Source: Bacillus sp. (in: firmicutes)
GTDB lineage: Bacteria; Bacillota; Bacilli; Bacillales; JACDOC01
DNA length: 64,000 bases
Assembly: GCA_017656295.1 (NCBI GenBank)
Contig: JACDOC010000001.1
Span: 310,001-374,000 of the forward strand
Direction of reading: 5' to 3'
The position numbers and the translations under genes were made by a program. Shown here one piece after another: positions 16,401 to 26,517 of this stretch; within the stretch, counting starts at the first letter, position 1, and the number at the start of each line of letters is the position of its first letter. The notes below the pieces were generated by a model that had not been told where the DNA came from, did not search any database, and saw only the letters and a list, made by a program, of their open reading frames with translations.

Positions 16401-16763
16401 ATGACGGAACGTATTTCCCCACATGCCAATTCCTCATATTTATATACAAAGGTTCGTAACGAAAACAGTGCTGCTGATATTCAACAAAAAGAACTAAATA
16501 ACGTAAATGTTGCTAACCAAGAAACTCAATTAATCGTATCTAAAAAAGACCTTGAAGAAGTAGTCCAAGGTCTCAATAAATTTTTACAACCAAGTCATAC
16601 CCAACTGAAATTCGAATTACATGAGGATTTAGAAGAGTATTACGTTCAAATTATCGATGAAAAAACAAAAGAAGTCGTACGCGAAATCCCACCAAAAAAA
16701 CTGTTAGATATGTATGCGAAAATGATGGAGCTTGTCGGGTTAGTGGTAGATAAAAAGATTTAG
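16401..16763 (+). CDS. flaG: FlaG family flagellar protein
   Basis: 120-aa protein (B. subtilis yvyC equivalent) that begins the fliD operon; in other bacteria FlaG affects filament length. The conserved C-terminal half carries LKFELHEDLEEYYVQIIDEK and VREIPPKKLLDMYAKMMELV. The start at ATG 16401 is chosen because AAAGGAG lies just upstream. An open frame extends to 16299 but overlaps the sigma-D promoter and has no RBS. Confidence 0.9.
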   Translation: MTERISPHANSSYLYTKVRNENSAADIQQKELNNVNVANQETQLIVSKKDLEEVVQGLNKFLQPSHTQLKFELHEDLEEYYVQIIDEKTKEVVREIPPKKLLDMYAKMMELVGLVVDKKI

Positions 16764-16777
16764 GATGGTGAGATCAA

Positions 16778-18265
16778 TTGGTAAGTAACTTACGTATTGG
16801 TGGATTAGCAAGTGGAATGGACATTGATTCGCTTGTTAGTGAACTTATGGCTGTTGAGCGAATGCCGTTAGATAAACTTTATCAAAAGAAACAAACGCTC
16901 GAATGGCAACGTGACGACTATCGTTCGATGAACAGTTTGCTTCAAGAGCTAGATAAGTACATTTTTGATAATTTAACATTAAAAAGTAACTTTTTAAAGA
17001 AAAAGGTTTCAAGTTCTGATGAAAGTGTTATAACGGCTACGGCAACATCATCAGCTCCAAACATAGATACCACTATATCTGTAACGAAACTAGCAAAGTC
17101 AGCTACTTGGATCTCAGACGGAACAGAAAACTATGTTCAGGGAGCTCGAACGTTAAGTTTTACTGTGACGAATGGGGATGGAACGACACCTGCCAATCCG
17201 GTGACCATCTCCATTGATGCGAATGATACACTAGATACGGTGATTAATAAGCTTAACAGTAATAAAGACTTAGGGATTACCGTGTTTCACGATCCAGAAA
17301 CGGACAAAGTGGTCGTGACAAAAAAAGATACTGGGGCAGCTGCAAGTTTAGTACTAAACGATAATGAGACCGCAATATTTTTCCAAGAGCTTGGGTTCAC
17401 AGCCGCTGCATCTGGTGCTGAATTAACCGGAAAAACAGCAGGGGAAGATGCTCAATTTACGATTAACGGCTTGTCAACCACCCGTTCATCAAATACGTTT
17501 ACAATTAATAACGTAACGTTTACGCTAAAAAAAGAAGGGGCTTCTGCTACGATTTCTACTTCAACCGACACGGATGCAATGTTTGACACGATTAAAGGGT
17601 TTGTCGAAAAGTACAATGAAATCATTGGAAAGATTAATGACAAAATTTCTGAAGAACGCTATCGAGATTATCTTCCGCTTACTGACAAACAAAAAGAAGC
17701 GATGACCGAAAAACAAATTGAACTGTGGGAAGAAAAGGCGAAAAGCGGTCTGTTACGAAGAGACCCGATTTTATCAAGTGGACTTTCTCAAATGCGATTA
17801 GATATTTATACAAGTGTCTCTGGCGGTACAATAAACACGAATTACGACTCTATTTCAGAAATCGGTATCACCACTTCTTCGAATTATTTAGAAAATGGTA
17901 AACTTATTATTGATGAAGCAAAGTTAAAAGCCGCATTAGAAGATGATCCAGAGGCCGTATATGAACTGTTTAATGCCAACGGTTCCGACCATCATACAAA
18001 AGGAATTGCACGACGTTTACGTGATACCGTGAAATCAACCATCGGTAACATCGAACAAAAAGCAGGTAAAACGTTATGGACAAGTCAACAGTATTCCATC
18101 GGTCGAAGCTTAATGCAGCTCGATAACCAAATCGACGCCTTCGAAGACCGCCTCATCCAAATCGAAGACCGGTACTGGCGTCAATTTACGGCAATGGAAA
18201 AAGCGATTAATATGTACAACTCACAAGCGATGTACCTAATGAATGCCTTCGGTGGGGGTATGTAA
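16778..18265 (+). CDS. fliD: Flagellar cap protein FliD (HAP2)
   Basis: 495-aa secreted protein that caps the filament and folds incoming flagellin. The N-terminal motif LRIGGLASGMDIDSLVSELM and C-terminal coiled-coil (MQLDNQIDAFEDRLIQIEDR) with MEKAINMYNSQAMYL are diagnostic. It starts with TTG at 16778 behind AGGATGGTGA, 14 nt after flaG. It is followed by fliS. Confidence 0.95.
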   Translation: MVSNLRIGGLASGMDIDSLVSELMAVERMPLDKLYQKKQTLEWQRDDYRSMNSLLQELDKYIFDNLTLKSNFLKKKVSSSDESVITATATSSAPNIDTTISVTKLAKSATWISDGTENYVQGARTLSFTVTNGDGTTPANPVTISIDANDTLDTVINKLNSNKDLGITVFHDPETDKVVVTKKDTGAAASLVLNDNETAIFFQELGFTAAASGAELTGKTAGEDAQFTINGLSTTRSSNTFTINNVTFTLKKEGASATISTSTDTDAMFDTIKGFVEKYNEIIGKINDKISEERYRDYLPLTDKQKEAMTEKQIELWEEKAKSGLLRRDPILSSGLSQMRLDIYTSVSGGTINTNYDSISEIGITTSSNYLENGKLIIDEAKLKAALEDDPEAVYELFNANGSDHHTKGIARRLRDTVKSTIGNIEQKAGKTLWTSQQYSIGRSLMQLDNQIDAFEDRLIQIEDRYWRQFTAMEKAINMYNSQAMYLMNAFGGGM

Positions 18266-18284
18266 TCAAAGGAGTGTTTTACAC

Positions 18285-18686
18285 ATGGGAATTAGCAATC
18301 CATATCAGTCCTATCAAGTGAATTCCGTGCAAACCGCTTCCCCAGGGGAGCTTACGTTAATGCTTTATAACGGCTGTTTAAAATTTATTAAGTTCGCTCG
18401 AAAAGCCATAGAAAAGAAAAACATCGAGGAGAAAAATACGAATCTTTTAAAAGCCCAAAACATCATTCAAGAACTTATGGTCACGCTCAATATGGACTAT
18501 GACGTGGCGAAAAACATGATGGTAATGTATGACTACATTCATCGTCGTCTCATTGAAGCCAACCTTAAAAACGACGTTGAAATTTTAGACGAAGTCGAAG
18601 GCTATGTTACAGAATTCCGCGATACGTGGAAACAAGTGATTCAACTGAACCGTCAGCAACAGCACGGACAAGGTGGTCACGTGTAA
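18285..18686 (+). CDS. fliS: FliS flagellin export chaperone
   Basis: 133-aa helical protein binding the C-terminal D0 of flagellin in the cytoplasm. Motifs include NPYQSYQVNSVQTASPGELT and LMLYNGCLKFI, plus a DYIHRRLIEAN helix. ATG 18285 follows AAAGGAG at 18268-18274; an upstream in-frame start overlaps fliD without an RBS. Because both flagellins share the same C-terminus after splicing, FliS should bind either. The stop overlaps the fliT start by 1 nt. Confidence 0.95.
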   Translation: MGISNPYQSYQVNSVQTASPGELTLMLYNGCLKFIKFARKAIEKKNIEEKNTNLLKAQNIIQELMVTLNMDYDVAKNMMVMYDYIHRRLIEANLKNDVEILDEVEGYVTEFRDTWKQVIQLNRQQQHGQGGHV

Positions 18687-19033
18687 TGTCGGTCGTTCAG
18701 CAAAGCCTAGAGGTGACGAAACAGCTTTTACACGTGCTCCAAACGATGGAAGGAAAGGACCGTGATGAAGTCATCCAGTCGATACAAAAGTTGTTGAACA
18801 AGCGGCAAGCACTCCTTCCGTCCATTCAACCGCCTTTTTCCGAAGAGGAAATAGAGCTTGGGCAAGAGTTAGTTCGTATCAATCAACAAATCGAACCACT
18901 CCTGAAACAATTGCAAATGGACATTCAAAAAGACCAGAATTCGTTTGAAAAACGAAAACAATCCGTCAAAAAATATCGGAATCCGTACGAATCGCTCCAA
19001 TTTGATGGAATGTTTTACGATAAAAGAAAATAG
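18686..19033 (+). CDS. fliT: FliT-like flagellar chaperone
   Basis: 115-aa protein starting at ATG 18686 in a TAATG overlap with fliS. It is helical and charged, with LQTMEGKDRDEVIQSIQKLL and LVRINQQIEPLLKQLQMDIQ, and a Tyr/Pro tail (KYRNPYESLQFDGMFYDKRK). Position after fliS and size fit FliT, the FliD export chaperone. Sequence conservation in this family is low. Confidence 0.82.
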   Translation: MSVVQQSLEVTKQLLHVLQTMEGKDRDEVIQSIQKLLNKRQALLPSIQPPFSEEEIELGQELVRINQQIEPLLKQLQMDIQKDQNSFEKRKQSVKKYRNPYESLQFDGMFYDKRK

Positions 19034-19043
19034 GTGACGCACT

Positions 19044-19442
19044 ATGAAATCAACGTTCTCATTAACCGAGCAACATGTAACCCTTTGCCAACAATATGTG
19101 GAACTTCTTCATTCAATTGAAGAAGCCCTTCTATATATTGATGAAAGCTTCACGAACCTAAAAAAAACCGAAGCAGAACGACTAAAAGCGGACATTTTTA
19201 AGGCGTTTGTACAAATTGGCGAAACGAATGGCGTGCTCCGTCAAATTTTTTCCGACAAAGACGAGGCCGTTGTTCAAGCCGTTCAAGCGTTTGATACGGT
19301 GTTAAAAGAAACGATTTTATTTAATGAACTTGTAGGAGATTCCCGTTTCAAACAAGACTACTTTCAACAGAAACTGGTTCCGACGTTTCAACAATGGTCC
19401 AACCAAATCAAAGAATCCTTTCAACCGTATATTCAACATTAA
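19044..19442 (+). CDS. Small helical protein ending the fliD operon
   Basis: 132-aa protein of unknown function, 10 nt after fliT and before the operon terminator. It is predicted to be almost entirely helical, with an alternating Glu/Gln/Lys pattern (LLHSIEEALLYIDESFTNLK; LVPTFQQWSNQIKESFQPYI). There is no signal peptide or membrane span. The size and coiled-coil style resemble export chaperones, but no family is recognised. Confidence 0.75.
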   Translation: MKSTFSLTEQHVTLCQQYVELLHSIEEALLYIDESFTNLKKTEAERLKADIFKAFVQIGETNGVLRQIFSDKDEAVVQAVQAFDTVLKETILFNELVGDSRFKQDYFQQKLVPTFQQWSNQIKESFQPYIQH

Positions 19443-19451
19443 TCCTTCACG

Positions 19452-19482
19452 GCTACTGACTAATTCAGTAGCTTCTTTTTTA
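19452..19482 (+). terminator. Terminator of the flaG-fliD operon
   Basis: GCTACTG...CAGTAGC hairpin followed by TTCTTTTTT. Confidence 0.85.
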
Positions 19483-19644
19483 CCCCTATCTTTCCCTTAT
19501 TAAAAGTGCCGTCAATATAACGGTTTTCACCATTTCTCCACAAATTGGTCAAAAAATTGACAAAATTTTTTGAAAGATTAAGCAGGATTATTTTAAGAAA
19601 AAGAGAAATATAATAACATAGCTTTTACTAAAGGGGGAGTTCGC

Positions 19645-20202
19645 ATGATGAATAACAACATTCGTGGCGAAAACATTGAAGTAACTCCAGCTATTCGTGA
19701 TTACGTAGAGAAGAAGATCAAAAAGTTAGAACGCTATTTCTCTCATGCTCCAGATGCCAACGTACACGTGAACTTGAAAGTGTATCCAGATAAAACATCT
19801 AAAGTGGAAGTTACGATTCCTCTTCCTCACCTCGTGTTACGGGCGGAAGAGCGACATGAAGATATGTATGCAGCGATTGATTTAATTACGGATAAATTAG
19901 AACGTCAAATTCGTAAGCATAAAACAAAAGTGAATCGTAAGCTTCGTGAAAAAGGTAGTCCAAAAGAACTATTTACCAATGTCGATGATGTTTCCGCCAA
20001 CCATCAGGAGAAGGAAGAAGACAAGCTAGAAGTCGTTCGCACGAAACAATTTGATTTGAAGCCGATGGATAGCGAAGAAGCAATTTTACAAATGAACCTC
20101 CTTGGCCATAACTTCTTTGTTTACACGGATGCGGAAACGAACCAAACGAACATCGTTTACCGTCGTAAAGATGGAAAATATGGGTTAATTGAAACAAATT
20201 AA
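19645..20202 (+). CDS. hpf: Long-form ribosome hibernation promoting factor
   Basis: 185-aa protein. The N-terminal S30AE/RaiA domain (about 1-105: IRGENIEVTPAIRDYVEKKI, VNRKLREK) binds the 30S decoding site. The C-terminal domain (about 125-185: VVRTKQFDLKPMDSEEAILQ, MNLLGHNFFVYTD) dimerises ribosomes into 100S particles. The equivalent B. subtilis yvyD lies in the same place after fliT. RBS AAAGGGGGAG. In B. subtilis this gene is stress and stationary-phase induced; an AGGATTA motif near 19584 may be part of a sigma-H-type promoter, but this is weak. Confidence 0.95.
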   Translation: MMNNNIRGENIEVTPAIRDYVEKKIKKLERYFSHAPDANVHVNLKVYPDKTSKVEVTIPLPHLVLRAEERHEDMYAAIDLITDKLERQIRKHKTKVNRKLREKGSPKELFTNVDDVSANHQEKEEDKLEVVRTKQFDLKPMDSEEAILQMNLLGHNFFVYTDAETNQTNIVYRRKDGKYGLIETN

Positions 20203-20246
20203 CCTTTAACCAAGTCTAACTTTACGAATCACCATATCCTCTCGTT

Positions 20247-20279
20247 GGCCCCGTAGCTATTGGCTATGGGGTCTTTTTT
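20247..20279 (+). terminator. hpf terminator
   Basis: GGCCCCGTAGC pairs with GGCTATGGGGTC, then TTTTTT. Confidence 0.85.
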
Positions 20280-20359
20280 GTGCCGTTAAAAAATTCCGTA
20301 CTATTCGTCCTGGCCATTTCGTGTTAAGATGGAAAATGGTCTTTTTTTATCCCATACTT

Positions 20360-20500
20360 AACGGGCAATAACCCTCACCTCAAGGTGGGGAAAAAAAGTC
20401 CATAAAGGTCCGATTGGTTCAACTAACCATCCGTTGAAGACCACTGATGGAAGTTTTCCTGTATGCCCCAAACCGTTGGAGTTTACATACAGAGTGAACG
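20360..20500 (+). promoter_or_regulatory. Structured leader of unknown kind before the SEC-C gene
   Basis: Successive inverted repeats occur here: CCTCACC/GGTGGGG-type near 20370-20390, GGTT/AACC at 20415-20427, CCATC/GATGG at 20426-20450. There is also a perfect 7-bp stem CTGTATG/CATACAG enclosing CCAA-ACCG-TTGG at about 20459-20492. It does not match a riboswitch I can name and could equally be the end of a decayed small insertion element. Confidence 0.35.
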
Positions 20501-20516
20501 ATGAGGAGGGATATAT

Positions 20517-21563
20517 ATGTCAAAAATTGGTCGGAATGAATCGTGCCCTTGTGGGAGCGGAAAAAAATATAAAAAATGTTGTGGGAAAAACGGCGTCGTT
20601 TCGATCATGGACGTCATTTATGAAGAAATCGAAAAGCAAGAGGAACAGTTATATCGTTACATGTACACCCATTACCGTAACGAGCGGGAGAAACTGTTCC
20701 GGGAAGTGGAAGGAAAAACGAGTGTCTTTCGCGAAAACGAAATGAACTCGGTCCTGTTGTTTGATATTTGGTTTACAACGGCGTATGAATCGAAGGGAAC
20801 GACGATTTTGGAATCCTTTGTCGAGTATCAACTTCCAACGATCCACCGTCCGCGCACGAAGGCGATTGTCGAATCGTGGAAAGAAGCGCTCTTTGTAGCC
20901 GGGATGATTCAAGAAGTGACCGATACTCATATTACGATGGTAGATGAGTTATCGAACGAAACATATCAAGTACAATATAAAAATCGTTCGTTCCAGCCAC
21001 ATACGTTTGTAACAGGGGTACTTTTACCTTACGAAGAGACATATAAATTCTATATCTTCGGCTACGACTTCCCTAAAGAAGTGGCTGATGTGGCGGTGCC
21101 ATACTTAAAAGAACAGATCGCTGCGTATGAAGGAGACGTTCAATCGTATTTCCGTGAGCATTATTTAACGTTTATCGACGATGTGTTTACGAAATTAGCG
21201 GAAAAAGAAAATGCTTCTCAAGAAGAAGAGCAGCCAACGTACGAGTGGGAAAAAGAGATTTATAGAGAAATTGGGGACGACCTGCAAGCATTCATACAAG
21301 AAGTAGGTGGCTCCAAAGATGCGTCCGATTTCGGTGTGCTTTTATGGAACGTGTTCAGTAAAAAAGTTCAACCAACTATTCGCAACCCGAAACTGTATGT
21401 CGCAGCCACGTACTATCTCCTGCAATCATTAGCATTTGACTTGCCTACCTTTACGCAAAAAGAACTCGCGGAACGATTTGGGGTATCACCGAATAGTATC
21501 TCACAGCGTCGTAAAGAAATGGACGCAGCTGTTGCGGAACAAGTCGCTTCGTTATCTTCATAA
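20517..21563 (+). CDS. SEC-C motif protein of unknown function
   Basis: 348-aa protein. The N-terminal SEC-C zinc motif [14 protein letters not shown] (residues 11-24) is nearly the same as the SecA C-terminus encoded next door. The remainder is an acidic helical region without known catalytic motifs. A C-terminal helix-turn-helix-like stretch reads LAERFGVSPNSISQRRKEMD. The start at 20517 has RBS GAGGAGGG. A link to SecA or ribosomes is suggested by the shared motif but is only inference. Confidence 0.85.
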   Translation: MSKIGRNESCPCGSGKKYKKCCGKNGVVSIMDVIYEEIEKQEEQLYRYMYTHYRNEREKLFREVEGKTSVFRENEMNSVLLFDIWFTTAYESKGTTILESFVEYQLPTIHRPRTKAIVESWKEALFVAGMIQEVTDTHITMVDELSNETYQVQYKNRSFQPHTFVTGVLLPYEETYKFYIFGYDFPKEVADVAVPYLKEQIAAYEGDVQSYFREHYLTFIDDVFTKLAEKENASQEEEQPTYEWEKEIYREIGDDLQAFIQEVGGSKDASDFGVLLWNVFSKKVQPTIRNPKLYVAATYYLLQSLAFDLPTFTQKELAERFGVSPNSISQRRKEMDAAVAEQVASLSS

Positions 21564-21572
21564 TCAATTGGT

Positions 21573-21607
21573 AAACAGCTTTTCATGATGAAAGGCTGTT
21601 TTTTTAA
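21573..21607 (+). terminator. Terminator after the SEC-C gene
   Basis: AAACAGCTTTTCAT pairs with ATGAAAGGCTGTTT, then a T run. Confidence 0.85.
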
Positions 21608-21611
21608 TAAA

Positions 21612-21757
21612 AATTGTGACAAGTGCAAACCAAGTGGCGGAAAGTGCAAAAGAAATTGTGACAAGTGCAAAAAAACTGATGCAAACTGCAAAAGATTTTA
21701 TATTAAGTGCAAAAGAACAATTGTAAACTGCAAAAGGTATTATCACAACTGCAAAAC
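21612..21757 (+). repeat. 21-bp phased repeat array 1 (7 cores)
   Basis: The core AA(G/C)TGCAAA starts at 21621, 21642, 21663, 21684, 21705, 21726 and 21747, exactly 21 bp apart each time. The 12 bp between cores differ between units. It lies between the SEC-C terminator and the secA promoter region. The rest of 21758-21969 holds no gene that I can see. Confidence 0.85.
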
Positions 21758-21969
21758 AGGACCTATTTCAGAAAACGGCCTACCAAGTAAGCTGCTGCTC
21801 CTTTAGTTATTTCACGTTATAGAATTCATTTTTTTTGCTCGCACCTTACCTCTAGCCCGGATATCCCATAAGTTGTCACTTTTCCGTGAGAAGTGGTATT
21901 ATTAAATAGGTAAGGAATCGATATTTTTACGAATAGTTCGTACGAAGAAGGAATAAAGGAGCGTCTTTC

Positions 21970-24477
21970 ATGCTTGGTATATTAAATAAAGTGTTTGACC
22001 CCAATAAGCGGGAAATCAATCGTTTAGAAAAAATTGCGAATCAAATCGATGCGTTATCGTCCGACATGGAACGCTTGACGGATGAGCAGCTTCGCGAAAA
22101 AACGACAGAATTTAAAAAGCGTTACGAGCAAGGTGAATCGCTTGATGATTTGCTCGTTGAAGCGTTTGCTGTTGTTCGGGAAGCGTCTCGTCGGGTGTTA
22201 GGCTTGTATCCATATAAAGTGCAGCTGATGGGTGGTATTGCCCTTCATGAAGGAAATATCGCCGAAATGAAAACGGGTGAAGGTAAAACTCTGACAGCGA
22301 CGATGCCGGTGTACTTGAACGCCCTTACTGGAAAAGGGGTTCACGTCGTGACGGTGAACGAATACTTAGCGAGCCGTGACGCAACTGAAATGGGCCGTCT
22401 GTACGAATTTTTAGGCTTAACCGTTGGCCTCAATGCTAGTGGCTTATCTAAAGAAGAAAAGAAAAAAGCATACGAAGCGGATATTACCTACGGAACGAAT
22501 AACGAATTTGGCTTCGACTATTTACGGGACAACATGGTGCTTTATAAAGAACATAAAGTACAGCGTCCGCTTCATTTTGCTATCATTGACGAGGTTGACT
22601 CCATCCTAATCGACGAAGCACGTACACCGCTCATTATTTCTGGTACGGCTCAAAAATCGACACAGCTTTATCTACAGGCAAATGCGTTTGTACGCACGCT
22701 GAAAAAAGACGTCGATTACACGTACGATGAGAAAACAAAAGGTGTTCAGCTGACCGAAGAAGGGATTAATAAAGCAGAAAAATACTTCGGTATCGACAAC
22801 TTGTTTGACATCACGCATGTTACGATCAACCATCATATTAACCAAGCGTTAAAAGCCCATGTAAGTATGCATCGCGATGTCGATTACGTTGTCCAAGACG
22901 GCGAAATCGTCATTGTTGACCAATTTACAGGTCGCTTAATGAAAGGGCGTCGTTATAGCGACGGTCTTCATCAAGCGATTGAAGCTAAAGAAGGATTAGA
23001 AATCCAAAACGAAAGCATGACGATGGCGACGATTACGTTCCAAAACTACTTCCGTATGTATGAAAAACTAGCCGGTATGACAGGTACGGCCAAAACGGAA
23101 GAAGAAGAGTTCCGGAACATTTACAACATGAAAGTTGTCGTCATTCCAACTAACAAACCAGTCATTCGTGACGACCGTCCGGATTTAATATACGCAACAA
23201 TGGAAGGTAAGTTTAAAGCGGTCGTGGAAGATATCGTTGAGCGTCATAAAAAAGGACAACCGGTGCTCGTTGGTACGGTTTCGATTGAAACTTCGGAATT
23301 ACTATCGAAAATGTTAACGAAACGTGGTATCCGGCATAATGTATTAAATGCGAAAAACCACGAGCGTGAGGCGGAAATTATCGCCCAAGCTGGTCAAAAA
23401 GGTGCGGTGACGATTGCAACTAACATGGCTGGTCGTGGTACGGATATTAAATTAGGTGAAGGTGTAAAAGAACTTGGCGGATTAGCCGTCATTGGTACGG
23501 AACGCCACGAGTCTCGCCGTATTGATAATCAGTTGCGCGGTCGTTCGGGTCGTCAAGGAGATCCGGGTGTGACACAATTTTACTTGTCCATGGAAGACGA
23601 GTTAATGCGCCGCTTCGGTTCTGACAATATGAAAGCGATGATGCAACGTCTTGGTATGGATGACTCCCAGCCAATCCAAAGTAAAATGGTGACACGCGCG
23701 GTGGAATCAGCGCAAAAACGGGTAGAAGGTAACAACTTCGACGCCCGGAAGCAGCTGCTCCAATACGACGATGTCCTTCGTCAACAGCGTGAAATCATTT
23801 ATAAACAGCGCGACGAAGTGTTAGAAGCGGAAAACCTTCGCGACATCGTAGAAAATATGATTAAATCGGTCGTGGAGCGTACGGTTCATTCACATATGGC
23901 GACGCAAGACGATGAAGAAGTAAATCTTCAAGGAATTATTGATTACGTCAACGCGAACCTACTTCCTGAAGGAGACATTACCGTCCAAGACCTTGAAGGA
24001 AAAGATGCGGAGGAAATCATTGACCTCATTTTAGAAAAAGTAAAAGTTCGTTACGATGAAAAAGAAGAAATTTTAGGCGAAAGAATGCGCGAGTTTGAAA
24101 AAGTCATCGTTCTTCGAGCGGTCGATACGAAATGGATTGACCATATCGATGCGATGGATCACTTACGTCAAGGTATTCACCTGCGCGCGTACGGTCAAAT
24201 CGATCCGCTTCGTGAATACCAAAACGAAGGTTTTGCCATGTTCGAAAATATGGTTGCTGCTATTGAAGAAGATGTGGCAAAATACGTAATGAAAGCTGAA
24301 ATCCAAAATAACTTAAAACGCCAAGAAGTCGCGAAAGGGCATGCGGTGAATCCGAAAGAAGACGGCGGTAATGTGAAGCGGAAGCCAATTCGTAAACAAA
24401 CGAACGTTGGACGCAACGACCCTTGCCCGTGCGGAAGCGGGAAAAAATACAAACATTGTCATGGTAAACTAGCGTAA
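21970..24477 (+). CDS. secA: Preprotein translocase ATPase SecA
   Basis: 835-aa motor of the Sec export channel, normal length. NBD1 has Walker A GEGKTLTA (about residue 103) and [16 protein letters not shown]. The preprotein-binding domain follows. NBD2 has [10 protein letters not shown] and the arginine-finger motif [13 protein letters not shown]. The C-terminal linker is lysine-rich and ends in the zinc-binding SEC-C motif [14 protein letters not shown]. The gene precedes prfB, as in B. subtilis. Confidence 0.98.
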   Translation: MLGILNKVFDPNKREINRLEKIANQIDALSSDMERLTDEQLREKTTEFKKRYEQGESLDDLLVEAFAVVREASRRVLGLYPYKVQLMGGIALHEGNIAEMKTGEGKTLTATMPVYLNALTGKGVHVVTVNEYLASRDATEMGRLYEFLGLTVGLNASGLSKEEKKKAYEADITYGTNNEFGFDYLRDNMVLYKEHKVQRPLHFAIIDEVDSILIDEARTPLIISGTAQKSTQLYLQANAFVRTLKKDVDYTYDEKTKGVQLTEEGINKAEKYFGIDNLFDITHVTINHHINQALKAHVSMHRDVDYVVQDGEIVIVDQFTGRLMKGRRYSDGLHQAIEAKEGLEIQNESMTMATITFQNYFRMYEKLAGMTGTAKTEEEEFRNIYNMKVVVIPTNKPVIRDDRPDLIYATMEGKFKAVVEDIVERHKKGQPVLVGTVSIETSELLSKMLTKRGIRHNVLNAKNHEREAEIIAQAGQKGAVTIATNMAGRGTDIKLGEGVKELGGLAVIGTERHESRRIDNQLRGRSGRQGDPGVTQFYLSMEDELMRRFGSDNMKAMMQRLGMDDSQPIQSKMVTRAVESAQKRVEGNNFDARKQLLQYDDVLRQQREIIYKQRDEVLEAENLRDIVENMIKSVVERTVHSHMATQDDEEVNLQGIIDYVNANLLPEGDITVQDLEGKDAEEIIDLILEKVKVRYDEKEEILGERMREFEKVIVLRAVDTKWIDHIDAMDHLRQGIHLRAYGQIDPLREYQNEGFAMFENMVAAIEEDVAKYVMKAEIQNNLKRQEVAKGHAVNPKEDGGNVKRKPIRKQTNVGRNDPCPCGSGKKYKHCHGKLA

Positions 24478-24479
24478 TG

Positions 24480-24516
24480 GAGAGGACTGACTCCTCAGGG
24501 GTCAGCCTCTCTTTAT
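24480..24516 (+). terminator. secA terminator
   Basis: AGAGGACTGAC pairs with GTCAGCCTCT followed by CTTTA. The T tail is short, so read-through into prfB is possible. Confidence 0.65.
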
Positions 24517-24547
24517 GATGAAAATACATTTTTTAGAGGTGATCAGC

Positions 24548-25649
24548 ATGGAACTGTTCGAAATTAAGAACGAACTTGAGAAAACAGCTAAGCGATTAGC
24601 GGATTTTAGGGGGTCTCTTTGACCTCGATACGAAAGAAGCTCGAATAGCTGAACTCGAGCAAATCATGGTCGCTCCGGACTTTTGGAACGATCAACAAAA
24701 AGCGCAATCCATTATTAGTGAAGCGAATGGATTAAAAGATTTAGTGAACGAATACAAAGACTTATCAGAAACACAAGAAAACTTAGAGCTCACGTACGAA
24801 TTAGTAAAAGAAGAAAGCGATGAAGAGTTAAAAGCGGAGCTCGAAAGCGAATTAAAAGAATTAATCAAACGTTTGAATAAATTTGAGCTACAGCTTTTAT
24901 TAAGCGAACCGTATGATAAAAATAACGCGATTTTAGAGCTTCATCCAGGTGCGGGTGGTACGGAGTCACAAGACTGGGCCTCCATGCTGCTTCGGATGTA
25001 TACGCGTTGGGCGGAGAAAAAAGGATTCAAAGTCGAAACGCTCGATTATTTACCTGGTGAGGAAGCGGGTATTAAAAGCGTGACGCTTTTAATTAAAGGT
25101 CACAATGCGTACGGATATTTGAAAGCAGAAAAAGGGGTACACCGCCTCGTACGCATTTCACCGTTTGACGCTTCAGGCCGTCGCCATACATCTTTCGTAT
25201 CTTGCGAAGTTATGCCAGAGTTCAACGAAGAGATCGAAATCGAAGTTCGCGCGGAAGATATTAAAGTCGATACGTATCGTTCTTCTGGTGCCGGTGGTCA
25301 GCACGTCAACACGACGGACTCTGCTGTTCGAATTACCCACATTCCAACGGGTATTGTCGTGACCTGTCAGTCCGAACGTTCGCAAATTAAAAACCGCGAA
25401 AAAGCGATGAATATGCTAAAAGCGAAACTTTACCAAAAGAAAATTGAAGAGCAAGAAAAAGAACTGGCTGAACTTCGCGGTGAACAAAAAGAGATCGGTT
25501 GGGGTAACCAAATCCGTTCGTACGTCTTCCATCCATATTCTCTAGTAAAAGACCATCGTACGAATACGGAAGTCGGAAACGTTCAAGCCGTGATGGACGG
25601 TGAAATCGACATCTTTATTGATGCTTATTTACGTTCTCGCTTAAAGTAA
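24548..25649 (+). CDS. prfB: Peptide chain release factor 2, programmed +1 frameshift
   Basis: RF2 recognises UGA and UAA. Translation from ATG 24548 reaches codon 25, an in-frame TGA (24620-24622) in the context AGGGGGTCTCTTTGAC, the conserved autoregulatory site. The SD-like AGGGGG and slippery CTT shift ribosomes +1, skipping 24620, to give a 366-aa protein (24548-24619 joined to 24621-25649). The RF2 tripeptide region [13 protein letters not shown] and catalytic GGQ (SGAGGQHVN) are present. Low RF2 promotes frameshifting, so the gene regulates itself. Confidence 0.97.
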
Positions 25650-25656
25650 ACTAATG

Positions 25657-25692
25657 AGCTACCTATCGTTAGGAGATAGGTAGCTTTAATTT
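25657..25692 (+). terminator. prfB terminator
   Basis: AGCTACCTATC (25657-25667) with GATAGGTAGCT (25674-25684), then TTAATTTTT. Confidence 0.85.
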
Positions 25693-25721
25693 TTGTTCGT
25701 AGCAGAACATCATTTCAGTTA

Positions 25722-26290
25722 AACAGAAAGTAAAATCGGTTAAACGGAAAGTAATTAGTTCGGACCGTAAAGTAAAATCGGCTCAACAGAAAGTAATCGG
25801 TTCGGAAAGTAAAGTAATTGGATCAGCAGAAAGTATTCGGCACCGAACGTAAAGAAAAATCGGCTCAACAGAAAGTATCGTCACGGAACGTAAAGAAAAA
25901 TCGGCTCAACAGAAAGAATTGAGCACCGAACGTAAAGTAAAATTGGCTCAACAGAAAGTAATCGGTTCGGACCGTAAAGTAAAATCGGCTCAACAGAAAG
26001 AATTGAGCACCGAACGTAAAGAAAAATCGGCTCAACAGAAAGAAATCGTCACGGAACGTAAAGAAAAATTGGCTCAACAGAAAGTAATCGGTTCGGAAAG
26101 TAAAGTAATTGGATCAACAGAAAGTATCGAGCACCGAACGTAAAGTAAAATTGGCTCAACAGAAAGTATTGAGCACCGAACGGAAAGTAAAATCAAACCA
26201 ACAGAAAGTAATCAGCAGGAACGTAAAGTAAATTGATGAAACAGAAAGTATAATACGATAAATGAATGTAAAACCGGTCCAACAGAAACA
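25722..26290 (+). repeat. 21-bp phased repeat array 2 (about 27 half-units)
   Basis: About 570 bp of alternating half-units of 20-21 bp, one beginning CAGAAAGTAATCGG and the other CGTAAAGTAAAATCGG. Together they form a roughly 42-bp composite repeated about 14 times with drift at the ends. Open reading frames across it on both strands are by-products. It occupies most of the 868-bp gap between prfB and the YitT-type gene. Confidence 0.9.
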
Positions 26291-26517
26291 TAAATACCGC
26301 AATGGGACCTCCAAAATATGAACCCCGCCTTCCCCGCGCATGTTCCGTATGAACATCACCAATAATAATAAATAGTACATTTTCGTCTAAGGGAACAAAA
26401 CGAATTTCATTTTTAGCCGTTCATCACGTTAATGCGTTATCTAGCTGTCATTTACAACCAAGAGCCCTCATGCTATACTCTCAATCGGCATGATTTGACA
26501 GGGAAAGAGGAGAAGCT

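Noticed and set aside
24548-24665. prfB as a pseudogene because of an early in-frame TGA
   Set aside because: The context AGGGGG-TCT-CTT-TGA-C is the conserved RF2 autoregulatory +1 frameshift site.
25865-26143. Repeat-derived frames of 70-74 codons in array 2
   Set aside because: Same explanation: 21-bp units read through in several frames without RBS or start context.
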